Source: Candidatus Poseidoniales archaeon (GTDB lineage Archaea > Thermoplasmatota > Poseidoniia > Poseidoniales > Thalassarchaeaceae). From it: a stretch of 38,226 nucleotides of DNA. The stretch covers positions 1-38,226 of the forward strand of contig DUDF01000015.1 in NCBI GenBank assembly GCA_012959435.1, given 5' to 3'. The position numbers were made by a program, and so were the translations under genes. Positions 1-7,792 of this stretch are shown piece by piece; the stretch's first letter is position 1; each line of letters begins with the position of its first letter. The notes beneath the pieces were generated by a model that did not search any database, had not been told where the DNA came from, and worked only from the letters and a program-made list of their open reading frames with translations.

Positions 1-1166
1 TGGCCCTTTGCCCTGTAAAGAGCATAACCAACACCCATCGTCATAAATCCGTATGCCATATCTCCAAGCATTAACCCGAAGAAAAGAGGGTAGGTGAAGA
101 ACATGAATAATGTCGGGTCAACTTTACCATACGAGGGGCGGCCCATCAGATCAGTAATCAATTCCATTGGTTTACTTGTATGTCGGTCTGCAAACTTAAT
201 TGGAGGCATCTCTAATTCTGGACCATGATGACCATGGCCACCACCACCTGGTGTTATTTTGAATGCCTCGGTTTCTACATAGAGGCAGGTTCCTGAAAGG
301 GCTGCTTTCACTTCATCACTTCGAGAGGTTTCAACCCACCCATCAAGCATGAAAGTGTGCTCACTAGTTGCGACCTTAACTGGGCCAAGGGCAATTGCCA
401 TATCTCTCTCAAGAAGTTCAACGCCACCTTGCAAAGATGCGCCATTATTATCCCCCCAACTATCTAACTCTGATTGGAGGCCATCCATCTCATTTGATAG
501 GATTTTACTTTGTGCTGCTAAATTAGAAAGTCGTGCACCAATGCCACCTTCTCCTGCTGGAACAGTAACTGAAGAGAAGTCTGCATCATCAAGTGCTGAT
601 TGGACGGTGGATGCATTCTCATTTCTGCAGAATACAGCGGCAACTTTTTTCTTGTCGCCGCCAATGATTGCAATACCATCACCTGCTGCTTTCTTAGTTG
701 CAGGTGCACTACTAACGTTGCCAACAAATACTGTCACGCCTTCGTATCCCGAAAGCAAATCAAGATCAATTCCTAGTGGCTTAAGTATTTCAAGAGCCGC
801 AGACTCTTCTGCGATTACACCTTGCTCGCCCTCAATTGCATCTATTCGGTCAGAGGAAGTTAACATCTCATCAACTAGAGATGGCAAATCAGCAGCCATC
901 TTCAAGCGAATTGGTTTGGCTTCAAGGGGGACTTTGACGTCATTTGTATTGATTTGTGAGATTACGCTCCGGTATCGGTTTAAGTTGCGCCCAATTCCTT
1001 CGGAAGATGGATTGGGCTTGCCCAACTTAAGACCCTCTTCATCACCTGAATAATCAATGATGTGAATCGCTTTCAGAGTGGAAAGTGCTTCAATGGCGTT
1101 ATCGAGCTCAGGTAGTGTGCCAGCGGCAGTTAGCCGAGACATACCTTGAGTCGTTAATTTACCCAT
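1..1166 (-). CDS. atpI: A/V-type ATP synthase subunit I (partial, C-terminus off the left edge)
   Basis: Membrane stator subunit of the archaeal A/V-type ATP synthase. It carries the proton or sodium half-channels and links the peripheral stalk to the rotor ring. About 388 residues are visible of a protein that is usually 600-700 long. The soluble N-terminal region starts MGKLTTQGMSRLTAAG and includes the typical segments HIIDYSGDEEGLKLG and VTVFVGNV. It is followed by a Gly/His-rich stretch and then the family's first membrane helix, with the diagnostic run YPLFFGLMLGDMAYG near the window edge. The start ATG has a GGGAG element about 9 nt upstream and lies 27 nt after the stop of the subunit H gene, so the two are cotranscribed. 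The long open frame on the opposite strand here (349-1053) is a shadow. The remaining ATP synthase subunits are expected to the left. Confidence 0.93.
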   Translation of the reverse strand, partial: MGKLTTQGMSRLTAAGTLPELDNAIEALSTLKAIHIIDYSGDEEGLKLGKPNPSSEGIGRNLNRYRSVISQINTNDVKVPLEAKPIRLKMAADLPSLVDEMLTSSDRIDAIEGEQGVIAEESAALEILKPLGIDLDLLSGYEGVTVFVGNVSSAPATKKAAGDGIAIIGGDKKKVAAVFCRNENASTVQSALDDADFSSVTVPAGEGGIGARLSNLAAQSKILSNEMDGLQSELDSWGDNNGASLQGGVELLERDMAIALGPVKVATSEHTFMLDGWVETSRSDEVKAALSGTCLYVETEAFKITPGGGGHGHHGPELEMPPIKFADRHTSKPMELITDLMGRPSYGKVDPTLFMFFTYPLFFGLMLGDMAYGFMTMGVGYALYRAKG

Positions 1167-1193
1167 ATCTACAACTCCCAAAACTCACATTAG

Positions 1194-1511
1194 TTACTCG
1201 GTGGTAAAATTGTCCAGAACCGCTTCAATTGCTGCTGAACGATTCTTCTCACTTTGGCTTCGAATTGAATCAAGGTCTTTCTCTCCTTTTGCACGAACTT
1301 TGTCAGCCTCTTTGTTAGCTGCTGCGCGTGCACCATCGAGAACCTCTTGTGCGGCAACCTCTGCATCCTTCTTCCCATTTGCGATTACTTCAGATGCATC
1401 AGTACGAGACTTACTAACAATGCCACTAGCATCATTTTGAGCCTTGACAAGCTTTTGATTAGCCTTTTTCTCAGCATCCTTTATTGAACGAAGAACTTCC
1501 TCACGAGACAT
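1194..1511 (-). CDS. ahaH: A/V-type ATP synthase subunit H (peripheral stalk)
   Basis: Small coiled-coil protein, about 105 residues, of the kind that pairs with subunit E to form the peripheral stalk of archaeal ATP synthases. It begins MSREEVLRSIKDAEKKANQ and is almost entirely charged heptad-like sequence rich in Ala, Lys, Glu and Asp, with no membrane segment, as expected for AhaH. An in-frame GTG at 1520 would add three residues. The ATG at 1511 is preferred because it has a GGTGG element upstream and lies just after the predicted transcription start. It is the first gene of the operon, directly before subunit I, which is the usual archaeal order. Similarity is mostly compositional, so the call leans on the neighbour. 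Confidence 0.85.
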   Translation of the reverse strand: MSREEVLRSIKDAEKKANQKLVKAQNDASGIVSKSRTDASEVIANGKKDAEVAAQEVLDGARAAANKEADKVRAKGEKDLDSIRSQSEKNRSAAIEAVLDNFTTE

Positions 1512-1541
1512 CAGAACCACCCCTTGGGTGAATGGGCGACA

Positions 1542-1553
1542 GATAAACGGTTT
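1542..1553 (-). promoter_or_regulatory. Core promoter of the ATP synthase operon
   Basis: Read on the minus strand this is AAACCGTTTATC, a purine-rich BRE-like stretch running into a TATA-like TTTATC. Its centre is about 27 nt upstream of position 1517, which would place transcription start just before the subunit H ATG at 1511. The core is palindromic (ATAAAC-G-GTTTAT, 1543-1555). The identical 12-mer occurs before aIF1A at 20997-21008. Confidence 0.5.
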
Positions 1554-1749
1554 ATGAGTGTAACCGACCCATAAATAAAACGATTCATGCAGGTTCCTGA
1601 ACTACACCGAATATCAGTTGGTAAATCAATGAGTAATTTGAGTACTGAAATAGGCACATATTCACTCTTCTTGACAAGTGGTTTAGCCAAGTACCAGCCA
1701 TCCGACGCGTTGAAACACAAAACCCCTGACCCAAGGTATGGGGAGAGTC

Positions 1750-2463
1750 ATGGACAGCGAGCATATCGGCGACTCCGACTGGTCTGAATTGCAAGCCAAT
1801 TTAGAAGCAACTATTCCTGTTTATGACCGCATCAATCGCTTTGCTACACTCGGCCAAGACCAACGCTGGCGCAAAGGCGTGAGGGCACAAATTCCAGCCG
1901 GGAGTACTGTCTTAGAAGTTGGTTGCGGGCCGGGAACTTTCGCTGAGCGAATTGTCGCTTGCGAAGTCACCTGTTTAGACCCGATTCCAGCGATGTTAGA
2001 TGTGGCACGTACTCGTGTCAATGCTGCCCGTGCCGAGCGCCAAGAAACAGCGGCAACATTTGTGGCTGGCACAGCAGAAAAAATACCACTTCCCGACAAC
2101 TCATTTGATGTCGTCTGTTGTATCTTTTCATTCAGGGATTTTCAAGATAAGCGGAAAGGATTGGAGGAAATTCTAAGGGTCTTGAAACCAGGTGGGAAAC
2201 TGGTAATCTGTGATGCTGGGAAAGCAAATTTCCTACACGGATGGCTTGGTTGGTTGTGGATGAAACTGTGGGTTGGAACCTACGCTCGTCTAGTCTGTAA
2301 ACAAGATGAGCACCCGTGGAAATGGCTGACTAAGACCTACGTTCACTTTGGCACAACACGTCAATACAAACGAATGATGCGAGAAGTTGGTTTTGCGCCG
2401 GTGAAGGGGAGACTATTGTTCCCTGGAATGGCAGTGCGTTTCATCGCTGAAAAACCAGAGTAA
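1750..2463 (+). CDS. UbiE/MenG-like class I SAM-dependent methyltransferase
   Basis: Class I methyltransferase of about 237 residues, close in layout to UbiE/MenG, which C-methylates the ring of demethylmenaquinone or ubiquinone precursors. Visible landmarks are the N-terminal VYDRINRFATLGQDQRWRK (compare the UbiE pattern YDxxNxxxSLGxxxxWR), the SAM-binding motif VLEVGCGPGTF, the acidic CLDPIPAML, the FDVVCCIFSFRDF region and the post-motif RVLKPGGKLVICD. An in-frame ATG at 1738 also exists, but GGGGAG sits 5 nt before the ATG at 1750, which is therefore preferred. It converges on a geranylgeranyl reductase gene and is near a polyprenyl synthase, which supports a quinone role. The substrate cannot be fixed from sequence, and another small-molecule methyltransferase is possible. 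Confidence 0.8.
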   Translation: MDSEHIGDSDWSELQANLEATIPVYDRINRFATLGQDQRWRKGVRAQIPAGSTVLEVGCGPGTFAERIVACEVTCLDPIPAMLDVARTRVNAARAERQETAATFVAGTAEKIPLPDNSFDVVCCIFSFRDFQDKRKGLEEILRVLKPGGKLVICDAGKANFLHGWLGWLWMKLWVGTYARLVCKQDEHPWKWLTKTYVHFGTTRQYKRMMREVGFAPVKGRLLFPGMAVRFIAEKPE

Positions 2464-2492
2464 TTCGGTGGCTGCAAGCCATTCTTATTACA

Positions 2493-3626
2493 TCAGATAA
2501 TAATCAACGGGCGCCGGCAATCAACAGCACGACGCAACCCATTTGTTCCAAGCAACCTCATTGCAACTTCGGTTGAAAAATCGTTGCGGCAGAATGTCCA
2601 GAATAGATTTTTTGAGCGCCGAGAAATGCGCAACTGCTTTGCCATCGTCTTCTTCAAAATATTATCATAATCAGATAATGAGGTGTCACCCATTTTGTTG
2701 GCAATAATTGCTTCTGCAGCATATTTCCCAGAAATTATTGCTTGCCCGATACCACCACCATTTGATGGCATAACCAAACTAGCCGCATCACCGACTGACA
2801 AGACATTATCATTCACAGCTGATTTCACCATCCCACCGAGTGGGATCCAGCCACCTCCATAAGAGTGGATTGTCAACCCAAGGCCATCACAGAATTTGTC
2901 CAATCGCTGTTTCAGTGGTACGTCAAGGTGATTATATCGCACACCAATCCCAACATTTGCAATGTCTCCTTTAGGGATTATCCACGCATATCCACCGGGC
3001 GCTACACTACCCATGAAAATATCAAATGAATCTGAATCGTGACCTGACACTTGACCATAGATAGTTGGCAACTTCCCGCCGGGCCTATATTTACTACCTC
3101 GTAACCGCCCAACATGAGCCAAAGCGCCTGAAGCATCTATCACATAATCAGCGGTAAATGAACCGTTGTTTGTACGATACACTTCTCGATTCAACTTTCT
3201 CTGGTTTTGCACCTTTCTCAACTCTGTACCAGTCCTGATTTCTGCACCCATAGAAACCGCTCTGTCAGCGAGGTGCCCATCGAATTGAAGGCGGTGAGCC
3301 CCATAACAATCAATCTCGAACCCGTATTCCTTCATCGATGGTGTGTAAAGCCTCATCCACTCAAGGTACTGCCCCAACACATGGTCAGGGAAATCCCAAT
3401 ATTCCTCAAGCCAAGGATCTTTTTTGATTGCTGGAAATGCATCGCTCATTTCACCCCATGCCGGGATACATTCCCCACATTGAGCAGGGTTTCCTACAGT
3501 CTGTCTCCGCTCTATGACAACGACATCCATGCCTGCTTCTGCTAAACGATTTGCTGCTGTTGAGCCACCTGGACCTGCCCCCACTACTAGCACTTCTCGA
3601 TGTTCTGGTTCCGACCCTTTACTCAT
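2493..3626 (-). CDS. Geranylgeranyl reductase family flavoprotein
   Basis: FAD-dependent oxidoreductase of 377 residues that saturates isoprenoid double bonds. Family members reduce archaeal membrane lipid chains (digeranylgeranylglycerophospholipid reductase), chlorophyll side chains or menaquinone tails. The N-terminal Rossmann motif is VVGAGPGGSTAANRLAEAG (residues ~14-32), followed by IERRQTVGNPAQCGE. The second FAD motif is LSVGDAASLVMPSNGGGIG in the C-terminal third. Its ATG overlaps the end of the polyprenyl synthase gene by 8 nt, so the two are translationally coupled. Archaeal lipid reduction is the default expectation. The coupling to a synthase with long-chain-type features leaves quinone tail reduction open. 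Confidence 0.88.
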   Translation of the reverse strand: MSKGSEPEHREVLVVGAGPGGSTAANRLAEAGMDVVVIERRQTVGNPAQCGECIPAWGEMSDAFPAIKKDPWLEEYWDFPDHVLGQYLEWMRLYTPSMKEYGFEIDCYGAHRLQFDGHLADRAVSMGAEIRTGTELRKVQNQRKLNREVYRTNNGSFTADYVIDASGALAHVGRLRGSKYRPGGKLPTIYGQVSGHDSDSFDIFMGSVAPGGYAWIIPKGDIANVGIGVRYNHLDVPLKQRLDKFCDGLGLTIHSYGGGWIPLGGMVKSAVNDNVLSVGDAASLVMPSNGGGIGQAIISGKYAAEAIIANKMGDTSLSDYDNILKKTMAKQLRISRRSKNLFWTFCRNDFSTEVAMRLLGTNGLRRAVDCRRPLIII

Positions 3627-4608
3627 GTCGGTCCATCACCTGTCTCGTGAGCCACTCTAGGGCATCCCTTGCTTCACATTTTGGAAATTGGAGTAGAGCA
3701 TCAATAGCCCGTTCAAGATGGTTATTCGTAAGAGTCTGTGCATAACCAAAACTCCCTGCACGATTAAGCAGTTCAGTTAGTTCATCCCACAAACCATCAT
3801 GAAAGCCGGCGATGATGTCGGCTAACCTTCGGCGATCATCGCCGTGTGAAAGGGTCAATGAATGGATTAATGGCAGTGTCATTTTCCCCTCAATTACATC
3901 AGTACCACGTGGTTTCCCCATACGTTCATCACCTTCAAGGTCAAGCAAATCATCAACGATTTGGAAGGCCAGCCCCAATTCTAGCCCAAATTGTCCTAGG
4001 ATATCTGCTAACGCTGAACTGGCACCAGCAACTAAAGCGGCTGCTGTACATCCGGCAGCAAATGGGCCTGCAGTTTTCCCAGATATAATCTCATAGTAAT
4101 CTTCAGGAGTTGTTGCTAAATTTCCCACATGACGAAGTTGCATCAATTCCGCAGAGGCTATTTGTGCACAGTAACTTGCTATTAGCAGAACTATCTGTTC
4201 CTCATATCTGCCTCCAAGTCCAAAACCTTCAACGAAAAGGTAGTCTCCGGCTATTAGCGCTCTAGCAGAATCATATCGCTCATGTAATGTTGGTACATTG
4301 CGCCGAAACTTTGCCCCGTCATTGATATCATCATGTACAAGAGTGGCAGTATGAATCATCTCAAATGCAAGGGCTAATGGCATTACTTCACTTTCATCCT
4401 CTCCCCCAGCCAATTGATAGGAAAGCAAGAGCAAAATTGGTCGCCAGCGTTTCCCACCAGCCATCAGAACTTCGCTTGCAAGAGCCATTGTTTCGGCATT
4501 TTCACCTTTACTAGCCGCCTCAACATGAGTAAGAAGAGCAGATTCAAACTTATCTCGAATATTCTCAATAAATGCAATGTGATTCTCTGCTGATTGCATC
4601 CGACTCAT
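3619..4608 (-). CDS. Polyprenyl diphosphate synthase (trans-isoprenyl transferase)
   Basis: All-trans prenyltransferase of about 329 residues that adds isopentenyl diphosphate units to an allylic primer. It has GGKRWRP (residues 51-57), the first aspartate-rich motif DDIND (93-97) followed by GAKFRR, and the second motif DDLLD (219-223) within FQIVDDLLDLEGD. The residues just before the first motif are small (HTATLVH), a pattern seen in longer-chain synthases such as IspB/HepT, whereas short-chain GGPP synthases usually have a bulky aromatic there. The frame is open 55 codons further upstream, but that would overlap the divergent gene. The ATG at 4608 (or 4599) fits a TATA box at 4625-4633 with a leaderless transcript. 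Product length is inferred, not shown. Confidence 0.9.
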   Translation of the reverse strand: MSRMQSAENHIAFIENIRDKFESALLTHVEAASKGENAETMALASEVLMAGGKRWRPILLLLSYQLAGGEDESEVMPLALAFEMIHTATLVHDDINDGAKFRRNVPTLHERYDSARALIAGDYLFVEGFGLGGRYEEQIVLLIASYCAQIASAELMQLRHVGNLATTPEDYYEIISGKTAGPFAAGCTAAALVAGASSALADILGQFGLELGLAFQIVDDLLDLEGDERMGKPRGTDVIEGKMTLPLIHSLTLSHGDDRRRLADIIAGFHDGLWDELTELLNRAGSFGYAQTLTNNHLERAIDALLQFPKCEARDALEWLTRQVMDRHE

Positions 4609-4624
4609 CTGTTGCACAAGGGTC

Positions 4625-4633
4625 GGATATATC
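4625..4633 (-). promoter_or_regulatory. TATA box of the polyprenyl synthase/reductase operon
   Basis: The minus strand reads GATATATCC. Its centre lies about 21-27 nt before the alternative ATGs at 4608 and 4599, the spacing expected for an archaeal TATA box driving a leaderless or nearly leaderless mRNA. It lies in the 64-nt gap between divergent genes. Confidence 0.5.
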
Positions 4634-4672
4634 AACGGGTGGCTGTGGGGAACCGATACAGGAAGTGCAATA

Positions 4673-5704
4673 ATGAGCGAAGATGAGCCACTGTTGATTG
4701 CTCGCGCCCCTACTGATTCGGCTGACCTCCTCGGAACTTTTACTGGATTTGAGGATACTGAAATCGAATTCACAGAAGTATCAACTAACTCCCTTACTGA
4801 GGGATTTGAAAAATTACAAAATGGCGAGACAGACCTCTTACTAGCCGCGGCAATAGATATCTCTGAATTGGTCGAATTGGAACAAGGATTGATGGTAGTG
4901 GGTGCACTACCTCTACGTGACTGGAATTATGTCCTAGTAAGTGAGGACCGTCCAAATCACCTACCTAAAAGTGCAATCATCTTGAGTCAAAACCAACTGG
5001 TACGGCGGCAACTTCGTAGATTCCGCCCTGATGCAAGAGTGCGATCCCCAAAAGCACACCTTGGGATTACTGAAACTGAAAAACCTGAATCACTAGATTA
5101 CGAAGACATCTATTCATTCGTCAATTGGGCTGAAGAATTACGCCAATCACAAGAAATTGATGGTTATGCAATCCCACGCCACATCCATCGCCTAGCTGGT
5201 TTCAAAACCCGTCGCCACGCACTCACCCAAGATGTTGCCGAAGACGAACTTTTCCGATTCCTCCCCCCACCTCACGCAGGCACTATCATTGTCATCGGCA
5301 GAACTGGATTTCCTCGTAATAAAATATCTCCTATACTTGACCTAGAAGCAGAGACTTCATGGCAAGTAAATGAAGCACTTCTAAAAAATATGGATTCAGA
5401 TGTCAAGAGTAAAATCGGCATTCTAGCAAGGCACAGGCAACCTGGAACCCTGATTCGTGAAGCAGAACGAAAACGAGACCTATTAACTCGAAATGCACTT
5501 ATCAACCCTGAGGGAGAAATTACTACTGATGAAGTGAAGGTCGATATTCAAATTGAACTTGTAAGCCACCGAGGAAACTCTACCATCAGTATGCAAAGAA
5601 TAGCAGATTTGCAAGATACTGTGGTCGTAACAAATTTCCTCTATGATGAATGGGAAAAATTTGTAAAACTCGGAACTCGTGATGGTAAATTCCTTGACCT
5701 CTAA
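4673..5704 (+). CDS. Hydroxymethylbilane synthase (HemC)-like protein, no cysteine, probably non-catalytic
   Basis: 343-residue protein that can be laid along porphobilinogen deaminase by eye. DLLLAAAIDISELVELEQGL (55-73) matches the position of the family's HSMKDVP region, with D62 at the place of the catalytic aspartate. SQNQLVRRQLRRFRPD (105-120) matches the SSLRRQ-type arginine pair that grips the cofactor. IDGYAIPRHIHRLAGF matches the domain-3 approach, and LPPPHAGTIIVIGR matches LPAPGQGALxxE. The protein contains no cysteine, so the residue that holds the dipyrromethane cofactor is missing (expected around 240-248). The lysine and serine of the HSMKD motif are also replaced. It is therefore unlikely to be the haem pathway enzyme. 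It may be a paralogue with a binding or structural role. It is divergent from the polyprenyl synthase, with a 64-nt gap. The family assignment is by remote pattern only. Confidence 0.5.
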   Translation: MSEDEPLLIARAPTDSADLLGTFTGFEDTEIEFTEVSTNSLTEGFEKLQNGETDLLLAAAIDISELVELEQGLMVVGALPLRDWNYVLVSEDRPNHLPKSAIILSQNQLVRRQLRRFRPDARVRSPKAHLGITETEKPESLDYEDIYSFVNWAEELRQSQEIDGYAIPRHIHRLAGFKTRRHALTQDVAEDELFRFLPPPHAGTIIVIGRTGFPRNKISPILDLEAETSWQVNEALLKNMDSDVKSKIGILARHRQPGTLIREAERKRDLLTRNALINPEGEITTDEVKVDIQIELVSHRGNSTISMQRIADLQDTVVVTNFLYDEWEKFVKLGTRDGKFLDL

Positions 5705-5861
5705 AACTGTAATCCAAGGTACATGAGTGATTAAGTGGCAAATCACATTTGAAACCCATCTCGGTTTATCTCATAAGCCACCACAACTGCCACTTTCGCG
5801 TACTCATCAAGCGCAACATAGATGATTGGAACGTGAAGACTACACCATAGGTGAATGGGGT

Positions 5862-7481
5862 TTGGCCATCAACACAGAGTTGCTGAATTCGCTTTTTCAG
5901 GCGAAACTCGCAGAGTTAAGGGACCTTGCTGTTGAAAATAACCTCCCAAAAACCGGTAATGTTGAACAACTGCGGGCAAAATTGATTGCAACACTAGTTT
6001 TGAACCAATTTGACTTCACAGATTCGGGCATCCACAAGATGCAAAATAATGATTTGACAGAAGTTCTTGGACTCTTTGGAGTAAAGAAATCTGGCTCGAA
6101 AAAAGCAAAGATGCGTAGACTATGGCTTCACCTAAATGGCGACCCGAAAAAACTCAATGTTTCAACCATTGGCGATATGACTCGCGAAGATTTACATGCA
6201 CTTTGCATTACATTTGATTTACCACGTTCTGGCAACAAGAATGTCCTAATGGGAAGAGTTGCCGGAGTGCTATCATCAGAAGAGAACTCTTGGGGCAAGG
6301 TGAAGAAAAGTTTGCGGACTGGTCAGAAGACTCTTGGCGCAAATGTAGGTGTACCTACAGGTGACCCTGCACCAGTCACACCTGTGGAAGTAATTGTACC
6401 ACCAGTGATTGTGGAATCACCCCCGGAATTGGTTGAGGAAATATTAGACACCCCAACACAAACAACAACACCAGTCACATTAGATGAAGGGGCAGGTGAA
6501 GCATTAGTACGCCTTGAATCGCGTAAAGCAGAACTCACTAGCCATCTAAGAGAATTCTTGTTAATCGGGCGAGAACAAGATGAGGATGATGTTTCCGCAT
6601 TCATTGAAGATTTAGGCCGCTTAGGGTTTGGAATTGAGCACGAGGCTGTCCGTGGACAAATATTAGATGAATTACAACAGATGATTCAACTAAAGCAGCA
6701 AGAAGATTCAGCCCGCTCTGCATTACCAGGTTCTTGGCGTGAAAAGCAAGCATTACGCCAACTAGAAGATGCCCGCTCCAACTTACTTGACAGATTAGAT
6801 GAGATTCTTGAAAACCGAGGTGGTGAAATTGCGGCTGCTAGAGTTGATTTTGAAAATGCTGCACTAGATGCAGGCCTTGATTTAGAATTGGCTGCGATTA
6901 GTGGCCGAGTACATGGCTTGTTTGACCTGCAAGTATCACTACGTGCTAGTGAGACTGAACTTGACCCAGTTACTGCAAGACGGCATCGGGCAATGGAAAC
7001 TCTCTATCGCCGAAGCCACGAACTTAGTGATGAGGCAATGGCTCAACTTGGAAAGATTGAGACCCAGATGGAAGCGTTTGAACGAGTTGTTGAAACCATT
7101 GTACGACGTTCTGAAGGTGAATTTGGGCCAACTGAACATGCACTTCTTGTTCGATTCCTTGAACGTAGGGGATGGGATCCAAATCAGCCTGAAGTTCGAC
7201 CAAGATTACTAGCTGCTGCAGGTATTTTAGCCGCTGAAATGGGGTATGTTGACGCTGCCGACATCCCGTCTCTACCAACTTCAATCTCCCTAGATGCCGA
7301 AAAGGTATCCGATGTTGTTGATTCAATGCGGGAAATCCTCACAGAGATGGGAAGAGCCCCTCCAACAATTGAATCTGTAACTTCCGTTGAAGTAACTGGA
7401 CAACTAGAAACTGATAGAGTAAAGTCAAAACTTGACGCAGCGGATGCATTACTGCGTAAACTAAATCGCGGTGATAATTGA
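5862..7481 (+). CDS. SAP-like repeat and coiled-coil protein, function unknown
   Basis: About 539 residues with no recognised enzyme domain. The N-terminus carries three consecutive SAP-like helix-extended-helix motifs. The first is AKLAELRDLAVENNLPKTGN followed by VEQLRAKLI. The second is NNDLTEVLGLFGVKKSGSKK followed by AKMRRLWLHL. The third is MTREDLHALCITFDLPRSGN followed by KNVLMGRVAGVL. SAP motifs bind DNA or chromatin in many proteins. A Pro/Val/Thr-rich linker follows (about residues 165-215), then about 300 residues of charged, Glu/Leu-rich predicted coiled coil and a short C-terminal helix region. No ATG exists near the start. The TTG at 5862 is chosen because AGGTGA lies 7 nt upstream, and a TTG at 5826 would add 12 residues. 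No signal peptide or membrane helix is seen, so it is probably cytoplasmic. A nucleoid-associated or structural role is only a suggestion. Confidence 0.7.
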   Translation: MAINTELLNSLFQAKLAELRDLAVENNLPKTGNVEQLRAKLIATLVLNQFDFTDSGIHKMQNNDLTEVLGLFGVKKSGSKKAKMRRLWLHLNGDPKKLNVSTIGDMTREDLHALCITFDLPRSGNKNVLMGRVAGVLSSEENSWGKVKKSLRTGQKTLGANVGVPTGDPAPVTPVEVIVPPVIVESPPELVEEILDTPTQTTTPVTLDEGAGEALVRLESRKAELTSHLREFLLIGREQDEDDVSAFIEDLGRLGFGIEHEAVRGQILDELQQMIQLKQQEDSARSALPGSWREKQALRQLEDARSNLLDRLDEILENRGGEIAAARVDFENAALDAGLDLELAAISGRVHGLFDLQVSLRASETELDPVTARRHRAMETLYRRSHELSDEAMAQLGKIETQMEAFERVVETIVRRSEGEFGPTEHALLVRFLERRGWDPNQPEVRPRLLAAAGILAAEMGYVDAADIPSLPTSISLDAEKVSDVVDSMREILTEMGRAPPTIESVTSVEVTGQLETDRVKSKLDAADALLRKLNRGDN

Positions 7482-7489
7482 GTACTCAA

Positions 7490-7567
7490 TCATCGATGCC
7501 AATGAGGAGGAGACATAGCAGCTATTCCTGCTATCAATAAATTAAATAATTTTGTAAGGTATTTCAT
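7490..7567 (-). CDS. Candidate 25-residue hydrophobic peptide
   Basis: A tiny frame, MKYLTKLFNLLIAGIAAMSP plus five more residues (PHWHR), on the minus strand. Its ATG begins 1 nt after the TGA of the 43-residue frame upstream (TGAGATG), a layout typical of translational coupling. A short hydrophobic stretch could be a single membrane helix. There is no database support, and chance occurrence is quite possible at this length. Confidence 0.25.
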   Translation of the reverse strand: MKYLTKLFNLLIAGIAAMSPPHWHR

Positions 7568-7568
7568 C

Positions 7569-7700
7569 TCACTTCCATCCTTTCAAGAAGCGCATTCCTC
7601 TCCAATTTGCAATTGTACGCTGACGACGCGCTTCACGCGCTTCATTTTCCTTCAACCTTGCACTTTCACTATCCAACCATTCTTCAAACCAAATATCCAT
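7569..7700 (-). CDS. Candidate small basic protein, 43-45 residues
   Basis: Short frame starting MDIWFEEWLDSESARLKENE and ending NWRGMRFLKGWK. It is amphipathic, with an acidic, aromatic N-terminus, an Arg/Glu-rich middle (AREARRQR) and a basic C-terminus. A perfect GGAGG (7709-7713) sits 8 nt before the ATG at 7700, and another in-frame ATG at 7706 would add two residues. This is one of the strongest ribosome-binding sites seen in the window and argues for real translation. It occupies the gap between the SAP-like gene and the HxlR regulator and converges on the SAP-like gene. Its function is unknown. The composition would suit a small nucleic-acid or protein-binding factor, but nothing proves it. 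Confidence 0.5.
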   Translation of the reverse strand: MDIWFEEWLDSESARLKENEAREARRQRTIANWRGMRFLKGWK

Positions 7701-7748
7701 ACTCATAGCCTCCGTTTTTGCCTCTTGGGCAATTAATAGGTGTTGCCC

Positions 7749-7762
7749 GGTTTATATTAACC
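7749..7762. promoter_or_regulatory. Near-palindromic TATA region between the small gene and hxlR-like gene
   Basis: The sequence GGTTTATATTAACC is a dyad with one mismatched pair. On the plus strand its centre lies about 38 nt before the ATG at 7793, and it also contains TATAAA on the minus strand about 50 nt before the small gene at 7706. It could serve as a two-way promoter or as an operator for the regulator encoded next to it. This is inference from symmetry and position only. Confidence 0.35.
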
Positions 7763-7792
7763 ATGAAGTGAAATAGGATATATCTAAGTGCA

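Noticed and set aside
349-1053. 234-residue open frame on the plus strand
   Set aside because: It lies entirely opposite the ATP synthase subunit I gene, whose family motifs are clear; no ribosome-binding site or recognisable protein.
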